Part shown: piece by piece, positions 22,325 through 33,869 of the stretch
How the letters are laid out: each line of letters opens with the position of its first letter
Position numbering within the stretch: the stretch's first letter is position 1
NCBI RefSeq assembly: GCF_040183065.1
Contig: NC_091131.1
Coordinates: 13,778,800-13,842,799, forward strand
Length of the DNA: 64,000 nucleotides
Origin: Periplaneta americana
Lineage: Eukaryota > Arthropoda > Insecta > Blattodea > Blattidae
Direction: 5' to 3'
Translations under genes and position numbers: made by a program
Notes under the pieces: generated by a model
What the model saw: only the letters and a program-made list of their open reading frames with translations
Database searches by the model: none
Told to the model about the DNA's origin: nothing

Positions 22325-23375
22325 CAGTCAATCCCCTCGTCCAGCATTGCTTGTAAAATAAACTTCTTTCTAGTCCCAAAATAGATGCATAGATATCAGG
22401 GCATGATCATTAGATTTAAAACACGTTTTTACATAATAAAGTAATTTATAATCTTTTACTGTTAGTCATAAAACTGTAAATTTATGTGTCAGTGATGTTG
22501 TACGTCATTTTAATAAGAGTCCAAAAAGAGAAATTAAAATTCTGAGGAGGATGGGAATAAACCCTGGGACAAGCACCATCGCAGGATTTGTTGCATCAAT
22601 GGAAAATAAGGACAAAAATGCCAAAAAAACATTCAACACCTGAAGTTAAAACAAGGAGGAGGTATTTGAGAGGCAGAAAGAAGCTGAAACTGGACCGACG
22701 TGAAGCTGCTTAAGGGGTGAAATATGATGATGCAGTCTTCTAGGCTCTGAGAGTTTGTGGTTCATTTCCTGTAAATAGTAATTTTAGAATATTTTATTCT
22801 TTTAAACATGATATCTCAGCCAAATACTGTGATACCAAGAAGATATCGATGTCATTTTGAAGCTTGAAATGTCCCCTAGTGCCTGACAATGAGTAAAATA
22901 ACATTAATGTAGTTAATAATTATCTATGGATTTTTTTACATGATTTATGCAACATAAAATATTAGTATAAGTTACATATATGGTTATATTTAATTAATGT
23001 AATTGGAAATAAGAAATAGCTCTATGTCAGGCACAAAAGAATAGTTTTAGCTATAAAACAGTGAAAAAAATGTGGCTCTATCTTAAAAACTGCATGAGCT
23101 ATCATGTTTCAAGTTGCATGTCAAAATTATAAACAAAATAATTTTTAAAAACAATTTAGACATAATTTCACTTCATTCTCTTTCTGGTACCATTCTCAAT
23201 TGTATAACAATTTTACAGAGCAAAGTTACGCAAAACAAATTGTTTTGTATATAAAGGTGTACATATACCTTAAATATTGCGAAACAAAATTCAAATCCTT
23301 TTCCGGCCAACCAGGAGCGTACGTTCCGAGACCCGTAAACTCCATACCGCGCTCTCGTTTCATAGATAATCCGCC
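22325..23375. other. Intron, nothing recognised
   Basis: AT-rich, no repeat family identified. Confidence 0.35.
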
Positions 23376-24352
23376 CACAGTCTACTATATACAGTCGCGA
23401 AGCTCAATGTGTAGTAAAAATGCAAACATGGGTAGTTGCCCACCACTAGGATCGCTACTATCGCCTCATCATCGCAGATCTCTCTCCTAGCTGCCGACAA
23501 AATATGTTACACTTTCGTTGTCGTGTTCTTTTGGAAAAATTAACACCTTCCTTCCATTATTGAAATATTAAATGCATAAAGTTAATTTATTATTTTAATG
23601 AAATATATTAAATTCCACCATAAACTCGAAGATACCTGCAAGAAATAAGTTAATATAATTTTTGTTTGTGCAAAACGAACTGAAATTTACTATAATAGCT
23701 TCACTCATTCAAGATTATAGCGATAATTAACTATGAAACCAATAAATATTAATTTGCATTTCCCTTTACAACAATAATAATGGAAATATGAATTACTGGA
23801 GTAACTTATGTACGTGTACCGGTACTTGTAGTGTAGGCTTACGTAGTTAACAAAGTGGGATGAGGTTAAGCAATAATAATCACGCCAGAATTGGAAATAA
23901 AACGTGATCAATAAATTTTATTGTAACAGACTTTTTCTACGTCTCTAGTAAAGCAACAAATAAAAATAACAACAAAATTAACAGCTATAATTAAAAACAT
24001 ATCATTTGAAAAACAAAGTAGGCCTAAGCAATAATAATCCCACCAGAATTGAAAATAAAACGTGATCAATAAATTTCATTAAAACAAACTTAATTTTTCT
24101 ACGTCTCTAGTGAAATATTATTATTCCAATTATTGTATTTTAGCCATTAACATTTTCATTACAACCAATAACGAACATTTCACAAGCATCAATGTGAAAT
24201 ACGCAACGAGCTAGCACTCGATGGAAATACGACACAGTCCAAAGTCGACCATGGACAGTCTATTGTTTCTAGTTGCTAACCGCTTGGAGCGCTTTATCAC
24301 GAGATTTGCAAAAAATCACCTCAAGCTTCGCGACTGTATATAGTAGACTGTG
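23376..24352. mobile_element. CACAG element, copy 2 (977 bp)
   Basis: The ends are CACAGTCTACTATATACAGT and ctgtatatagtagactgtg. It shares long stretches with copy 3 (31923-33029), including tgcaaacatgggtagttgcc and gcttggagcgctttatc. Unlike copies 1 and 3 it shows no matching target duplication. No transposase recognised. Confidence 0.8.
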
Positions 24353-24578
24353 GTCGTGCCATAAATCTGCGACACGTTCCTTAAATGCATTGTCCAAGAA
24401 CGGGTATAAATCTGCAAATCTAAGATCCACTGGCAAGCGTGGTAATCGCAAGACCACCGAGATCAACAATGTTTTTTGTTTTAATAATCTGTTTACCATA
24501 CTATTTCGATTGGATTCAAGAACTCCGCACAGAAAGTAGTGAAATTCAATGTCTGAGGCATCAAAATCTGATCAACAG

Positions 24579-24847
24579 GACACGACTGACCCCGTGCTGA
24601 AGAGGCTGTACGCACAGCTGTACTCACGGCCGTACAAAGAGGCGTTCACCACGCAGGAAGAGGGCGTGGAGAAGATCCGCACCGGACTGAACGCTTTCCA
24701 CGGCGACGCCGACGCCTACAAGGTTATGAGCGACACCTTCGAGGAGTACCACAAGTGTAGGCTGAAGGAGATAAAGATGTACTCCACTGACAAGCTGGCG
24801 TTCCCTGTGAGGAAAGGCTCTCCGTACAGGGAGCACATCACTCGGAG
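24579..24847 (+). CDS. IR75-like receptor, gene 1, S2 lobe exon
   Basis: This exon encodes most of ligand-binding lobe S2. Visible blocks are DPVLKRLYAQLYSRPYKEAF, VEKIRTGLNAFHGDADAYK and TFEEYHKCRLKEIKMYSTDK, then AFPVRKGSPYREHI. The pattern GL-x-AFH-x-D followed by a TFEE-x2-KC-x-L-x-EI block is characteristic of insect IR75 proteins. I start the exon after the acceptor atcaacag at 24578, not at the upstream ATG at 24549, because phase 0 from the previous exon fits and the ATG-proximal residues look intronic. The donor gtaagtg follows CGG AG (phase 2). Confidence 0.92.
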
Positions 24848-25017
24848 GTAAGTGAAAGTTTTCATTTTAAGTATAAACTTCAGTTCACAATTAATCCCAC
24901 CATTACCTTGGCATAGCTGAATGTCACTTTTTACGATAGAAGTAAGTATGAATGAACACTGAGTTCCAGCGAATCTTCCCGGTGACAAGACGTAGGTTTC
25001 ACGGCTGCAGTCCACAC

Positions 25018-25310
25018 CTGTGGAGTAACGGTCAGCGCGTCTGGCCGCGAAACCAGGTGGCCCGGGTTCGAATCCAGGTCGGGGCAAGTTACCTGGTTGA
25101 GGTTTTTTCCGGGGTTTTCCCTCAACCCATTAAGAGCAGATGCTGGGTAACTTTCGGCGCTGGAGTCATTTCGATGGCATTATCACCTTCACGTCTTTGA
25201 CGCCAGATAACCATCGCAATTGATAAATAATCATAAAATAACCTATATATATATATATATATATATTATATATGTCTACCAATCAATTGCAGTTTCAAAT
25301 TTTAACTTTG
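25018..25310 (+). mobile_element. tRNA-derived SINE, near full length
   Basis: The head is tgtggagtaacggtcagcgc (A box region), the B box gggttcgaatcc, the body caagttacctggttgagg and agatgctgggtaactttcgg, and the end aataatcataaaataacc followed by (TA)n. The antisense gives the familiar PGHLVSRPDALTVTPQ peptide. A second 3' fragment of a related SINE follows at 25315-25410. Confidence 0.88.
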
Positions 25311-25410
25311 GTACTTTGAGCAAATGCTGGGTAACTTTAGGTGCTGGACCCCGGATTCATTTCACCGGTATTATCACCTTCACATCATTCAGACGCGAAA
25401 TAACCTAGAT

Positions 25411-25577
25411 TCAAATTCAAATTTCAAATTCAAATTTATTTACAATTTACATTTGAAATGAATACATATGAATAGATACACGAAATGAGCATATGCTCGT
25501 GCTCGGGTACAGTCTAGTAGTCGACATAAATTTTACAGGGATCAAATAATAATGCTGATGATATAAATAATAGTGAC

Positions 25578-25609
<32 letters not shown>

Positions 25610-25654
25610 AATAATCGTGACAGAAATTATACAAAGATTGTAATAAAAATAATG

Positions 25655-25695
<41 letters not shown>
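25411..25695 (-). repeat. Retroposon tail (minus) and two AAT arrays
   Basis: aaattcaaatttatttaca and cgaaatgagcatatgctcgt resemble the retroposon tail at 6305-6490. AAT arrays lie at 25579-25610 and 25661-25693; the second touches the 3' end of LINE copy 4. Confidence 0.55.
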
Positions 25696-25699
<4 letters not shown>

Positions 25700-26694
25700 C
25701 AAATGGCTTTTAAGGAACCCGAAGGTTCATTGCCGCCCTCACATAAGCCCGCCATCGGTCCCTATCCTGTGCAAGATTAATCCAGTCTCTATCATCATAT
25801 CCCACCTCCCTCAAATCCATTTTAATATTATCCTCCCATCTACATCTCGGCCTCCCCAAAGGTCTTTTTCCCTCCGGTCTCCCAACTAACACTCTATATG
25901 CATTTCTGGATTCGGCCATACGTGCTACATGCCCTGCCCATCTCAAACGTCTGGATTTTATGTTCCTAATTATGTCAGGTGAAGGATACAATGCGTGCAG
26001 TTCTGTGTTGTGTAACTTTCTCCATTCTCCTGTAACTTCATCCCGCTTAGCCCCAAATATTTTCCTAATAACCTTATTCTCAAACACCCTTAACCTATGT
26101 TCCTCTCTCAAAGTCAGAGTCCAAGTTTCACAACCATACAGAACAACCGGTAATATAACTGTTTTATAAATTCTAACTTTCAGGTTTTTTAACAGAAGAC
26201 TAGATGACAAAAGCTTCTCAACCGAATAATAACAGGCATTTCCCATATTTATTCTGCGTTTAATTTCCTCCCGAGTGTCATTTATATTTGTTACTGTTGC
26301 TCCAAGATATTTGAACTTCTCCACCTCTTCAAAAGATAAATTTCCAATTTTTATATTTCCATTTCGTATAATATTCTGGTCACGAGACATAATCATATAC
26401 TTTGTCTTTTCGGGATTTACTTCCAAACCGATCGCTTTACTTGCTTCCAGTAAAATTCCCGTCTTTTCCCTAATCGTTTGTGGATTTTCTCCCGACATAT
26501 TCACGTCATCCGCATAGACAAGAAGCTGATGTAACCCGTTCAATTCCAAACCCTCTCTGTTATCCTGAACTTTCCTAATGGCATATTCTAGAGCGAAGTT
26601 AAAAAGTAAAGGTGATAGTGCATCTCCCTGCTTTAGCCCGCAGTGAATTGGAAAAGCATCAGATAGAAACTGACCTATACGGACTCTGCTGTAT

Positions 26695-26695
<1 letters not shown>
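25694..26695 (-). mobile_element. LINE family A, copy 4, best-preserved C-terminal frame
   Basis: The minus frame 25710-26549 (279 codons) is uninterrupted: [20 protein letters not shown] with the reverse transcriptase YADD box, [55 protein letters not shown] and [13 protein letters not shown] to RAAMNLRVP. Further upstream, to about 26695, the frame has [20 protein letters not shown] with a frameshift. It is 5'-truncated, and AAT arrays flank both ends (25661-25693, 26698-26749). Confidence 0.92.
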
Positions 26696-26697
<2 letters not shown>

Positions 26698-26748
<51 letters not shown>

Positions 26749-26749
26749 G
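26698..26749 (+). repeat. (AAT)n microsatellite
   Basis: The array abuts the 5' end of LINE copy 4; together with 25661-25693 it may be one array into which the LINE was inserted. Confidence 0.9.
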
Positions 26750-27189
26750 TGATAAAACAAAAATATTTACAATAATAAAATAAATACTAAGACGGATAAA
26801 ATAAAATATAAAACCACTAGCGAGAGTTAACACAACTTAAATAAGCATATAATAACCGGAAAAAATGACGAACTCGAAAATCAACAGAAAAGTTCGTTGT
26901 ATCGCAGACGACAGCAACCGATGTTGATACAGCGTCGTAAAATAACCCAATAAAAAAAATCACAGCTGCAGCCGTTGTTAGCATCCGCAAACTCACTGCT
27001 CTTCGCCGGATTAAAACTTTACGTACAGCTTACGCAGAATATCCGAAAGCCTGGTTGACGTTATTGGAAGCGGGCGAGAATTGAGTGAAAACGACTAAAC
27101 ATCTAACTGAAAACATTGGCCTCTTACGTATGCCGCTATTCGGAGTCCTCAAGCTCTGCTATCCAATCCATTTCATTGTTTTTTTTTTT

Positions 27190-27450
27190 TAGTTGGTTAG
27201 TTAGTTGTTTAACGACCCTGTGTCTACTACGAGGTTATTTAGCGTCGATGAGATTGGTGATAGCGAGATGATATTTGGCGAGATGAGGCCGAGGATTCGC
27301 CATAGATTATCTGGCATTCACCTTACGGTTGGGGAAAACCTCTGAAAAAACCCAACCAGGTAATCAGCCCAAGCGGGTATAGAACCCGCGCCCGAGCAGA
27401 ACTTCAGACCGGCAGGAAGCGCCTTAACCGACTGAATCACGCCGGTGGCT
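27190..27450 (-). mobile_element. tRNA-derived SINE, second family
   Basis: On the minus strand: a tRNA head agccaccggcgtgattcagt, cggttaaggcgc (A box) and gcgggttctatacccg (B box), body gattacctggttgggt, and a tail of repeated AACT (aactaactaaccaact). Its body differs from the SINE at 25018. Confidence 0.8.
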
Positions 27451-28050
27451 AATTTAATTGTTACAGCTGGAATTACCATCACCATCACCATCACCAATAT
27501 TACCGAGGCTTGTGATAATGGGGTCTATAACATCATCAGAAAATAAATCGCTTTTTAATCATTTTCAACTTACGTTTAACATTTTCAAAAAGAGGACGCT
27601 AATTTTATTCATTTGAGAATATTAACCCCTAGATGACTGCAGAGCTTTCCAAATTAGTAGGACATTTAAGATAAACCTTTGCTTGGCTACAATGTGTATG
27701 ATTATTAGTAGCTGTCCCTTTGATCCCAACGCTGAGTCGGCACTTCAAGACTTGCTGTGCAGCTGGTATGACACAATGTATAATTCACCGAGATACATAA
27801 TACTTTTGTCTCAGCTCGATAATTAGAAATTCACCTCCGGTAGTTTATCCTCTATTGCCTAATATCGCATTTTTTAAACAATGCCGGTAACAATCTACTT
27901 GTTTTCTTTCGAGAAATTTCCAGTTTTTAGCATTTTCCTAACACTAGTATTGCCTCCGATAAAGCCAATTGCGTCTTTCAGTTTAATTCCGTTGAAACGT
28001 ATTTCTCGTAGATGTAAAAATCATACACTATCCTTCGCACTAGACTTAAA
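27451..28050. other. Intron, nothing beyond a short (CACCAT)n run
   Basis: accatcaccatcaccatcac at about 27475-27497 is a short repeat. No other features are recognised. Confidence 0.4.
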
Positions 28051-28649
28051 GGCTCATTCACAATGAAAATTAAATATAACTTAAGCGTTAACTTAAAAAT
28101 ATAAACGTTACGGTAAAATCAACAACATTCGCAATGGGAACATAAACATAACCGCTAAGATACTTGGTAACCATGGAAACGTAACAACGACGCCATTTCC
28201 TCATGTTCTGTCGTATACACGATTGTGTACTGTTTGCAAATCACGTAAGCATTTTTTTTTTTTTACAATTATGCCACATTTACAATCTGTCTACAATAGA
28301 CAGTAAGTAAATATTATAAAGGAATATAACGTGAGTGGAGATGTTATCCCATGACAACACTCCAAAAGAAAAATAACAATGTTTTAAATAGCTGTAGTAA
28401 AAATGAATGGAAGGTCAACAGCATTGGTCCTTTTAAGTCTTCTTATTGTTTGACTATTATCTAGCAAATTTAATGCATGATGATTCGACGTAAGCATAAG
28501 CATGAAAGTTTAGAGTTTGGAAACTTTTATGTTAACGTCTAACGGCAATGTTTATGTGAATCATTGTGAATGATCCCATTTGATAACCTGGCCGCAAACT
28601 TCTGTGTTTATGTTACGGTTATGTTTAATTTTCATTTTGAATTGGCCTT
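28049..28649. mobile_element. About 600-bp inverted-repeat element
   Basis: aggctcattcacaatgaaaa and ttaaatataac at the left are mirrored by gttatgtttaattttcattt and tgaattggcct at the right. A second inverted block (cattgtgaatgatccc) lies inside. The target duplication is unclear. Confidence 0.5.
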
Positions 28650-28997
28650 CAATCAAATGCGTCTAGTTTCAAATTGTTATTTCCGACATTTAAAAAAAAA
28701 ATGTACTGGTGCCTCACACTATATTCTTCGTTTGTATCACAGTTTTTTTTGCACTACTACGGGACACGCCTGTAGCCATTTCCACGTGTTCTTGAACTTC
28801 GTTTAGAGGAATATAAATTCCTTCAGAAGTTTCTTTATACATAAACACCAGTACTTAATCGCCTGGAATCTGAAAGCCAGGGTTCCCAGATAAAAGAATC
28901 GCAACCGTCGTACCAATTATGAAAATTGTCGTAATTCAGCATAAAATTGTCGTACATTTCTCAGCTTCCTAATAGATATAGGCCTATATAATTCTAG

Positions 28998-29870
28998 TCC
29001 ACCGCTGTGTAATAATGGTTAGTATGTCTGACTGTGAAACGAGCGAGCCGGGATTCAAATCCTGGTTGAGACAAGTTACCTGGTTCAGGTTGTTTTCGAG
29101 GATTTCCCTCAACCCATTAAGAGCAGATGCTGGGTAACTTTCGGCGCTGGAGTCATTTCCGTGGCATTATCACCTTCATGTAATTGGCGTCAGATACCCA
29201 TATACCCATATATATTCCCCTTTTCTTGTAAACGACGTATGCCCTAGTTCAGAACCTATAAATTGTCTATTAAATGTACGACGTCACTCAGTTAGTCGCA
29301 ATTTGAAAGGACAGAGACCTCTCAAATTGCAGATTTAGATTTCACGGCGCTTCTTCTGACGGCCTTCACTTGCCTTGTCATCGAACAATAGATGACAGAG
29401 TCTTCACGATTCCACTTGCACTGCGAAATGGCTAAGCGCCTTTCAATGTGCAAGATAACACCTGCCATCCTAACGGCAAACACCAGCCATCTCCTCCTCG
29501 CCCCGTCCTGTGATCCCTTGATCACATTTCAGTCCCCCTCGCGTATGTGGTACCTAAGAGGTTACGTCCATTTTCGGTTTTCCCCTTTAAAATTTTCTAG
29601 AGCTCCTTCAGTGGGGCAGCGTAACCCTTGAGTGAGACTAGTGGCCAACAGGCTTGGAGCTCACATATTTAGTTTCGTACAGTCCCCAACCCCTTGCAAG
29701 GACGCGTTATGCATACCTTTAAATTTTTCCTCCCAAATATCCCCTTTCGATTTTTCGATTTTTCGACGTCAGATAACCATCGCAGTTAATAAAGAATCAT
29801 AAAATAACCTGTATATTATATATGTCTACCAGTCAATTTCAGTTTCAAATTTTAAGAACTTACAATTAAT
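28998..29870 (+). mobile_element. SINE split by a 570-bp insertion
   Basis: The SINE head (ctgtgtaataatggttagta, B box gggattcaaatcc) and body (agcagatgctgggtaacttt) run to 29196, and the remainder (ataaccatcgcagttaataa to tatatatgtctaccagtcaa) resumes at 29776, as in the uninterrupted copy at 25018-25310. The insert 29197-29766 is flanked by CGTCAGATA on both sides (29188-29196, 29767-29775). Confidence 0.75.
29197..29766. mobile_element. Unidentified 570-bp insertion in a SINE
   Basis: It is bounded by a 9-bp direct repeat CGTCAGATA. No terminal inverted repeat or poly(A) tail is seen; it has C-rich ends (cccatatacccatata and tcgatttttcgatttttcga). A 9-bp duplication would fit Mutator-like elements, but the absence of inverted ends argues against a simple case. 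Confidence 0.5.
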
Positions 29871-30122
29871 TAATGTTCACATCTACAATGACATTCAGGA
29901 TTGAAATAAATCACCACCCAATTCTTCATCATCATCACTGCTACCGCCGTAAAGCGTGCACGATGACGCTTGGTTAGAAACAACTTTGTTATATTTAAAG
30001 TCAGCAGAAATTTGATCTTTGGCCGGCGCGGCGGCAGATATTTTAATATCTATCAATGCGGCGGCTGAAAATTATATCAAATTAAGTCATCTACAGTCGA
30101 CCCAAACCTGACACCTCTATAA

Positions 30123-31813
30123 GGCCATAACACACTTGAAGAGTTTTCGCTAGCGAGAAATGTGTTGCGAGAAAGAGGCGAAGAGCCTTCCTCCACACAC
30201 TTGGCGAGTTCTCGCTATCACAGATCACACCTCGCTATGATCATCTATGCACTGCCTTCATGCAGAAAGCAATTTTCTGATTATACTGGGTGTTCATTTC
30301 AAAGTGTGTCATGACGTCACTGTTGTGAGTCAACGATTTGAAGCGAGTTTCAGGTTTTATGTCAGAGAAGTTGCCTATTAATCAAGGCATTCAATCTGAA
30401 CTTGAGAACGTGTACGGTATAACTTGAACGTCGTAGCAACAGATGGCGGTCTGTACGGTCTGTGTTCTACCATAACCTCTTTCGAACTGTGTTTTGCGCC
30501 GGCAAGTCGTACGCAGGGTATTTATTATCATCCGTTGCATACCGCAACATTCCACAATACAAATCAAATGCTCCGTGTCCATATTGACCGCCCAAGTTAA
30601 TGTCAACAAATACGTAAGTAATCGTCTTAACCCTCTCGCCATATCCCGACAGTAAGAAAAAAAACTCACCTCAGTACGTGTTTCCAAACAATTCACATTC
30701 CTGCCACTACCGGCGTTACCGCACGTATCGGTACGTACTTCAGAATGAACGCCGTACTTGCTAGGCAACTTCTCTCGCATTTAGGTAATACGCGTCTGCG
30801 GGAGTGCAGGAAGATTGAATTCTCAAGGCTCATCGGCTAGCCATATGACGACATACAGCGAGCCATGACACACTTTGAACTGAACACCCAGTAGTAATCG
30901 TTCGTTGGGGGAAATATTATAGGTTATGTTGATAAAGCGTCGTAAAATAGCCTGCTAAAATAAAAAAAATATATTATAGCTTATGTATTTACGTATATTG
31001 TCGTACTTAAATATATAACCTGTAAGTATATTGTCGTACTTTACAAATTACGTACGAACGCTATGTTGAATCTGAGTATTCAGATGATGAGGAAATGGAG
31101 TTACATGAACATAGTGTGTTAATGAAAAGAAAAAGTAGGCCTAAAATTAAAGCCAGAAATATCTGAAAATCACATTTATCTTACGAAAATAAGGGCGAGT
31201 TTTGGACACGGGTTTCGATTTGAATGATGATACGTTTAGGCGTTATTTCAGGTTGAATGGACCACAGTTTTTTGCCATTCATGATATGATAGAGGATTCT
31301 TTGCTATGTTCTGATTAAAATTATGTAAACTGTTAAGACATATAGATACATTATTTCAAATGTTTAATTAATATAATTAAATATCATCAAATAAAATATA
31401 GCCCTATTTATTTTCAGATTTCTTCTTTAAGTTTCGTGTTTTTATAGTTTTCATCCCGTGTGTCATATAAATAGGCCTACGGGTGACATCGTACAAGTTC
31501 GATAAGTTTCTGACTGCAATTATCAGCCGTCTTTCCTCATTTTCAAATAAAAACAATACAATTCATCACCACCTGTGATATCTTTTTCTACATTCAATCG
31601 TCATAAAGAGTATAAATGTCAAACATCTTTGATAAATGTGTCAAGAAAATTCGCTGAGCTACCGATACCAGCGAAAAACTCGCGCGAGGTTTTTGCCTCG
31701 AACGAGAATCTCTTCCAGTGTGTGGACGTCCATTTGAATCCATGTTATCAATCTTTGAATTTTCTCGCAACACATTTCTCACTAGCGAAAACTCTGCAAG
31801 TTTGTTACGGGCC
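30123..31813. mobile_element. PIF/Harbinger-type element with TAA duplication
   Basis: The left end GGCCATAACACACTTGAAG, agttttcgctagcgagaaat is mirrored by atttctcactagcgaaaact and ttgttacgggcc at the right. TAA flanks both sides (30120-30122, 31814-31816). Plus-strand codons at 31207-31314 read GFDLNDDTFRRYFRLNGPQF then FAIHDMIEDSL, like the N-terminal part of Harbinger nucleases. A further MITE lies at 30286-30891. Confidence 0.78.
30286..30891. mobile_element. CTGGGTGTTC MITE, copy 1 (606 bp)
   Basis: The ends CTGGGTGTTCATTTCAAAGT and actttgaactgaacacccag are flanked by TA on both sides, as for Tc1/mariner-type insertion. Copy 2 in the opposite orientation is at 59987-60558; both share a central block around cggcaagtcgtacgcagg. 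Confidence 0.82.
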
Positions 31814-31922
31814 TAATGTCGGCGCGTTTAGGCTTATTAATGCTACTGCGGTACTATTTCAACGATAAAAGACTTTATTTGTCGAACAAACAAGGAAGTC
31901 AATAAAATTAAAGCTGTATTAC

Positions 31923-33029
31923 CACAGTCTACTATATACAGTCGTTAAGCTCAATATGTAGTAAAAATGCAAACATGGGTAGTTGCCCACTACTAGGATC
32001 GCTACTATCGCCTCATCATCACAGATCTCTCCCAGCAGGTGACAAAATATGTTACACTTTCGTTGTCGTGTTCTTTTGGAAAAATTAGCACCTTCCTTCC
32101 ATTATTGAAATTTTAAATGGATAAAGTTCATTTATTATTTTAATGAAGTATATTAAATTCCACCATAAACTCGAAGATGCCTGCAAGAAATAGGTTAATA
32201 TTATTTTTGTTTGTGCAAAACGAACTGAAATTTACTATAATCGCTTCACTCATTCAAGGTTATAGCGATAATGAACTATGAAATCAATAAATATTAATTT
32301 GCATTTCCCTTTACAACAATAATATAATAACAATAATAATGGAAATATGAATTAATGGAAGTAACTTACGTGTACCGGTACTTGTAGTAGTTAACAAAGT
32401 GGGATGAGGTTAAGCAATAATAATCACACCAGAATTGGAAATAAAACGTGATCAATAAATTTTATTGTAAAGTAACAAATAAAAATAACAACAAAATTAA
32501 CAGCTATAATTAAAAACATATCCTTTGAAAAAAAAAAAAAGTAGGCCTAAGTTGTCTGAAAATGTACAATTATTCAAGGAATCCGCTGATACAGACGTAG
32601 AATTAGTGCAAAGCTTTTGTTTCTCAGCTGCAGGTAATAACATCAAATAAAGTTGGAACTGCATTCCAGATTAATTTATTTTTGTTTTCATTCATAAATT
32701 GTGTGTTTTCGAAATGAAGAGAGCAAAACTTTATATTATTATAAAGATATGCGTCATTCTTTGTCATTCGATCTTCCCTCCTGCTGTTTATTAACCACTT
32801 TTTGCATCTAGAAGTAAAATAAGAAATAGATGTTAGGATTTTCCTTCACGAGCATCAATGCGAAATACGCAACGACCTAGCACTCGATGGAAATGCGACT
32901 CAGTCCACTCTAAATCCAAAGTCGACCGTGGACAGTCTATTGTTTCTAGTTGCTAACCGCTTGGAGCGCTTTATCGCGAGATTTGCAAAAAAACACCTCA
33001 AGCTTCGCGACTGTATATAGTAGACTGTG
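31923..33029. mobile_element. CACAG element, copy 3 (1107 bp)
   Basis: The ends CACAGTCTACTATATACAGT and ctgtatatagtagactgtg carry a perfect 7-bp target duplication GTATTAC (31916-31922 and 33030-33036). It shares most of its sequence with copy 2 at 23376, plus an extra segment near 32545-32835. No transposase frame recognised. Confidence 0.87.
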
Positions 33030-33869
33030 GTATTACTTTGATATAAACGCGCCGTATACGTGAAACCTAGAGCTCAAGATGACAAAATTATGACTTGCAT
33101 GGCAAGCATAGTATCAGATCGAGTTTCAAGTCATTTTCTCCTCTTAAAAGTATGTTTCTTTCGGATTAGTTAAGGACATACTGAATGAAGAAAACTTATC
33201 TAATAGGAAGTAATTAACCATCAATTTGATTTAAATAATTATGAGCTCCAAAGTAATTGTTTCCCTTCAGTGAAATAGTCGTACAAAATTGCGTACGACA
33301 GAGTTCGGTCGTACCTCGTACAATTAGTCAAAATAGTCGTATGCGTACGACTATAGTCGTACATATGGCAACCCTGCTGAAAGCATAGCGGCCGTTAAAT
33401 TCGTCTGTAAAACAGAGTGTGCATAGTGATGGAGGAAATAATTTAAATACCGATATATTGATATTGCAATAAACGGTATCGCAAACCTAATTTCGATAAA
33501 CGAAAATATATCGATATATCGAACGGTTATCGATATATCGCTATTCCGTAAGCAAATTGCATTTTCAGGCGTACATTTACTGTATTGTATTACAATAATA
33601 TTACTTAAATTTTAATATTCATTTTTACCATTGAAATTAACATCATAACAATCAAAGGCATAAAAGTAAAATTGCAACAATAAACAATACATTTTCAATA
33701 CCATATTATGATGTACTGTAGGTTCTAACCTAAATCAAAATTATGGTGGAGGCAAGGGAGCTCAAATGATATAGTGGGAAAGAGTTAAGTGAACTCTACA
33801 TGGTTGAGTATTTGATATTGGAACACGATTCAATTATTATAATGTTATATAGGATTCCATCCAGGATAT

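Larger units (their letters stand above)
28878..33376. mobile_element. 4.5-kb hAT-type element carrying a nest of other transposons
   Basis: The termini CAGGGTTCCCA and TGGCAACCCTG have an identical 8-bp target duplication CTGAAAGC (28870-28877 and 33377-33384), diagnostic for hAT. GTCGTAC motifs are repeated in both subterminal regions. Inside lie a SINE, a Harbinger-type element (30123-31813) with another MITE in it, and a CACAG element (31923-33029). I see no hAT transposase coding, so the original element was non-autonomous or its gene is gone. Confidence 0.82.

Noticed and set aside
24269-24499. 76-codon minus frame across the end of the CACAG element
   Set aside because: It spans the transposon boundary, has no homology I recognise, and its counterpart in copy 3 is not conserved as a frame.
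24549-24578. ATG at 24549 as the start of a separate small gene
   Set aside because: The acceptor at 24578 and phase continuity make the segment an internal receptor exon.
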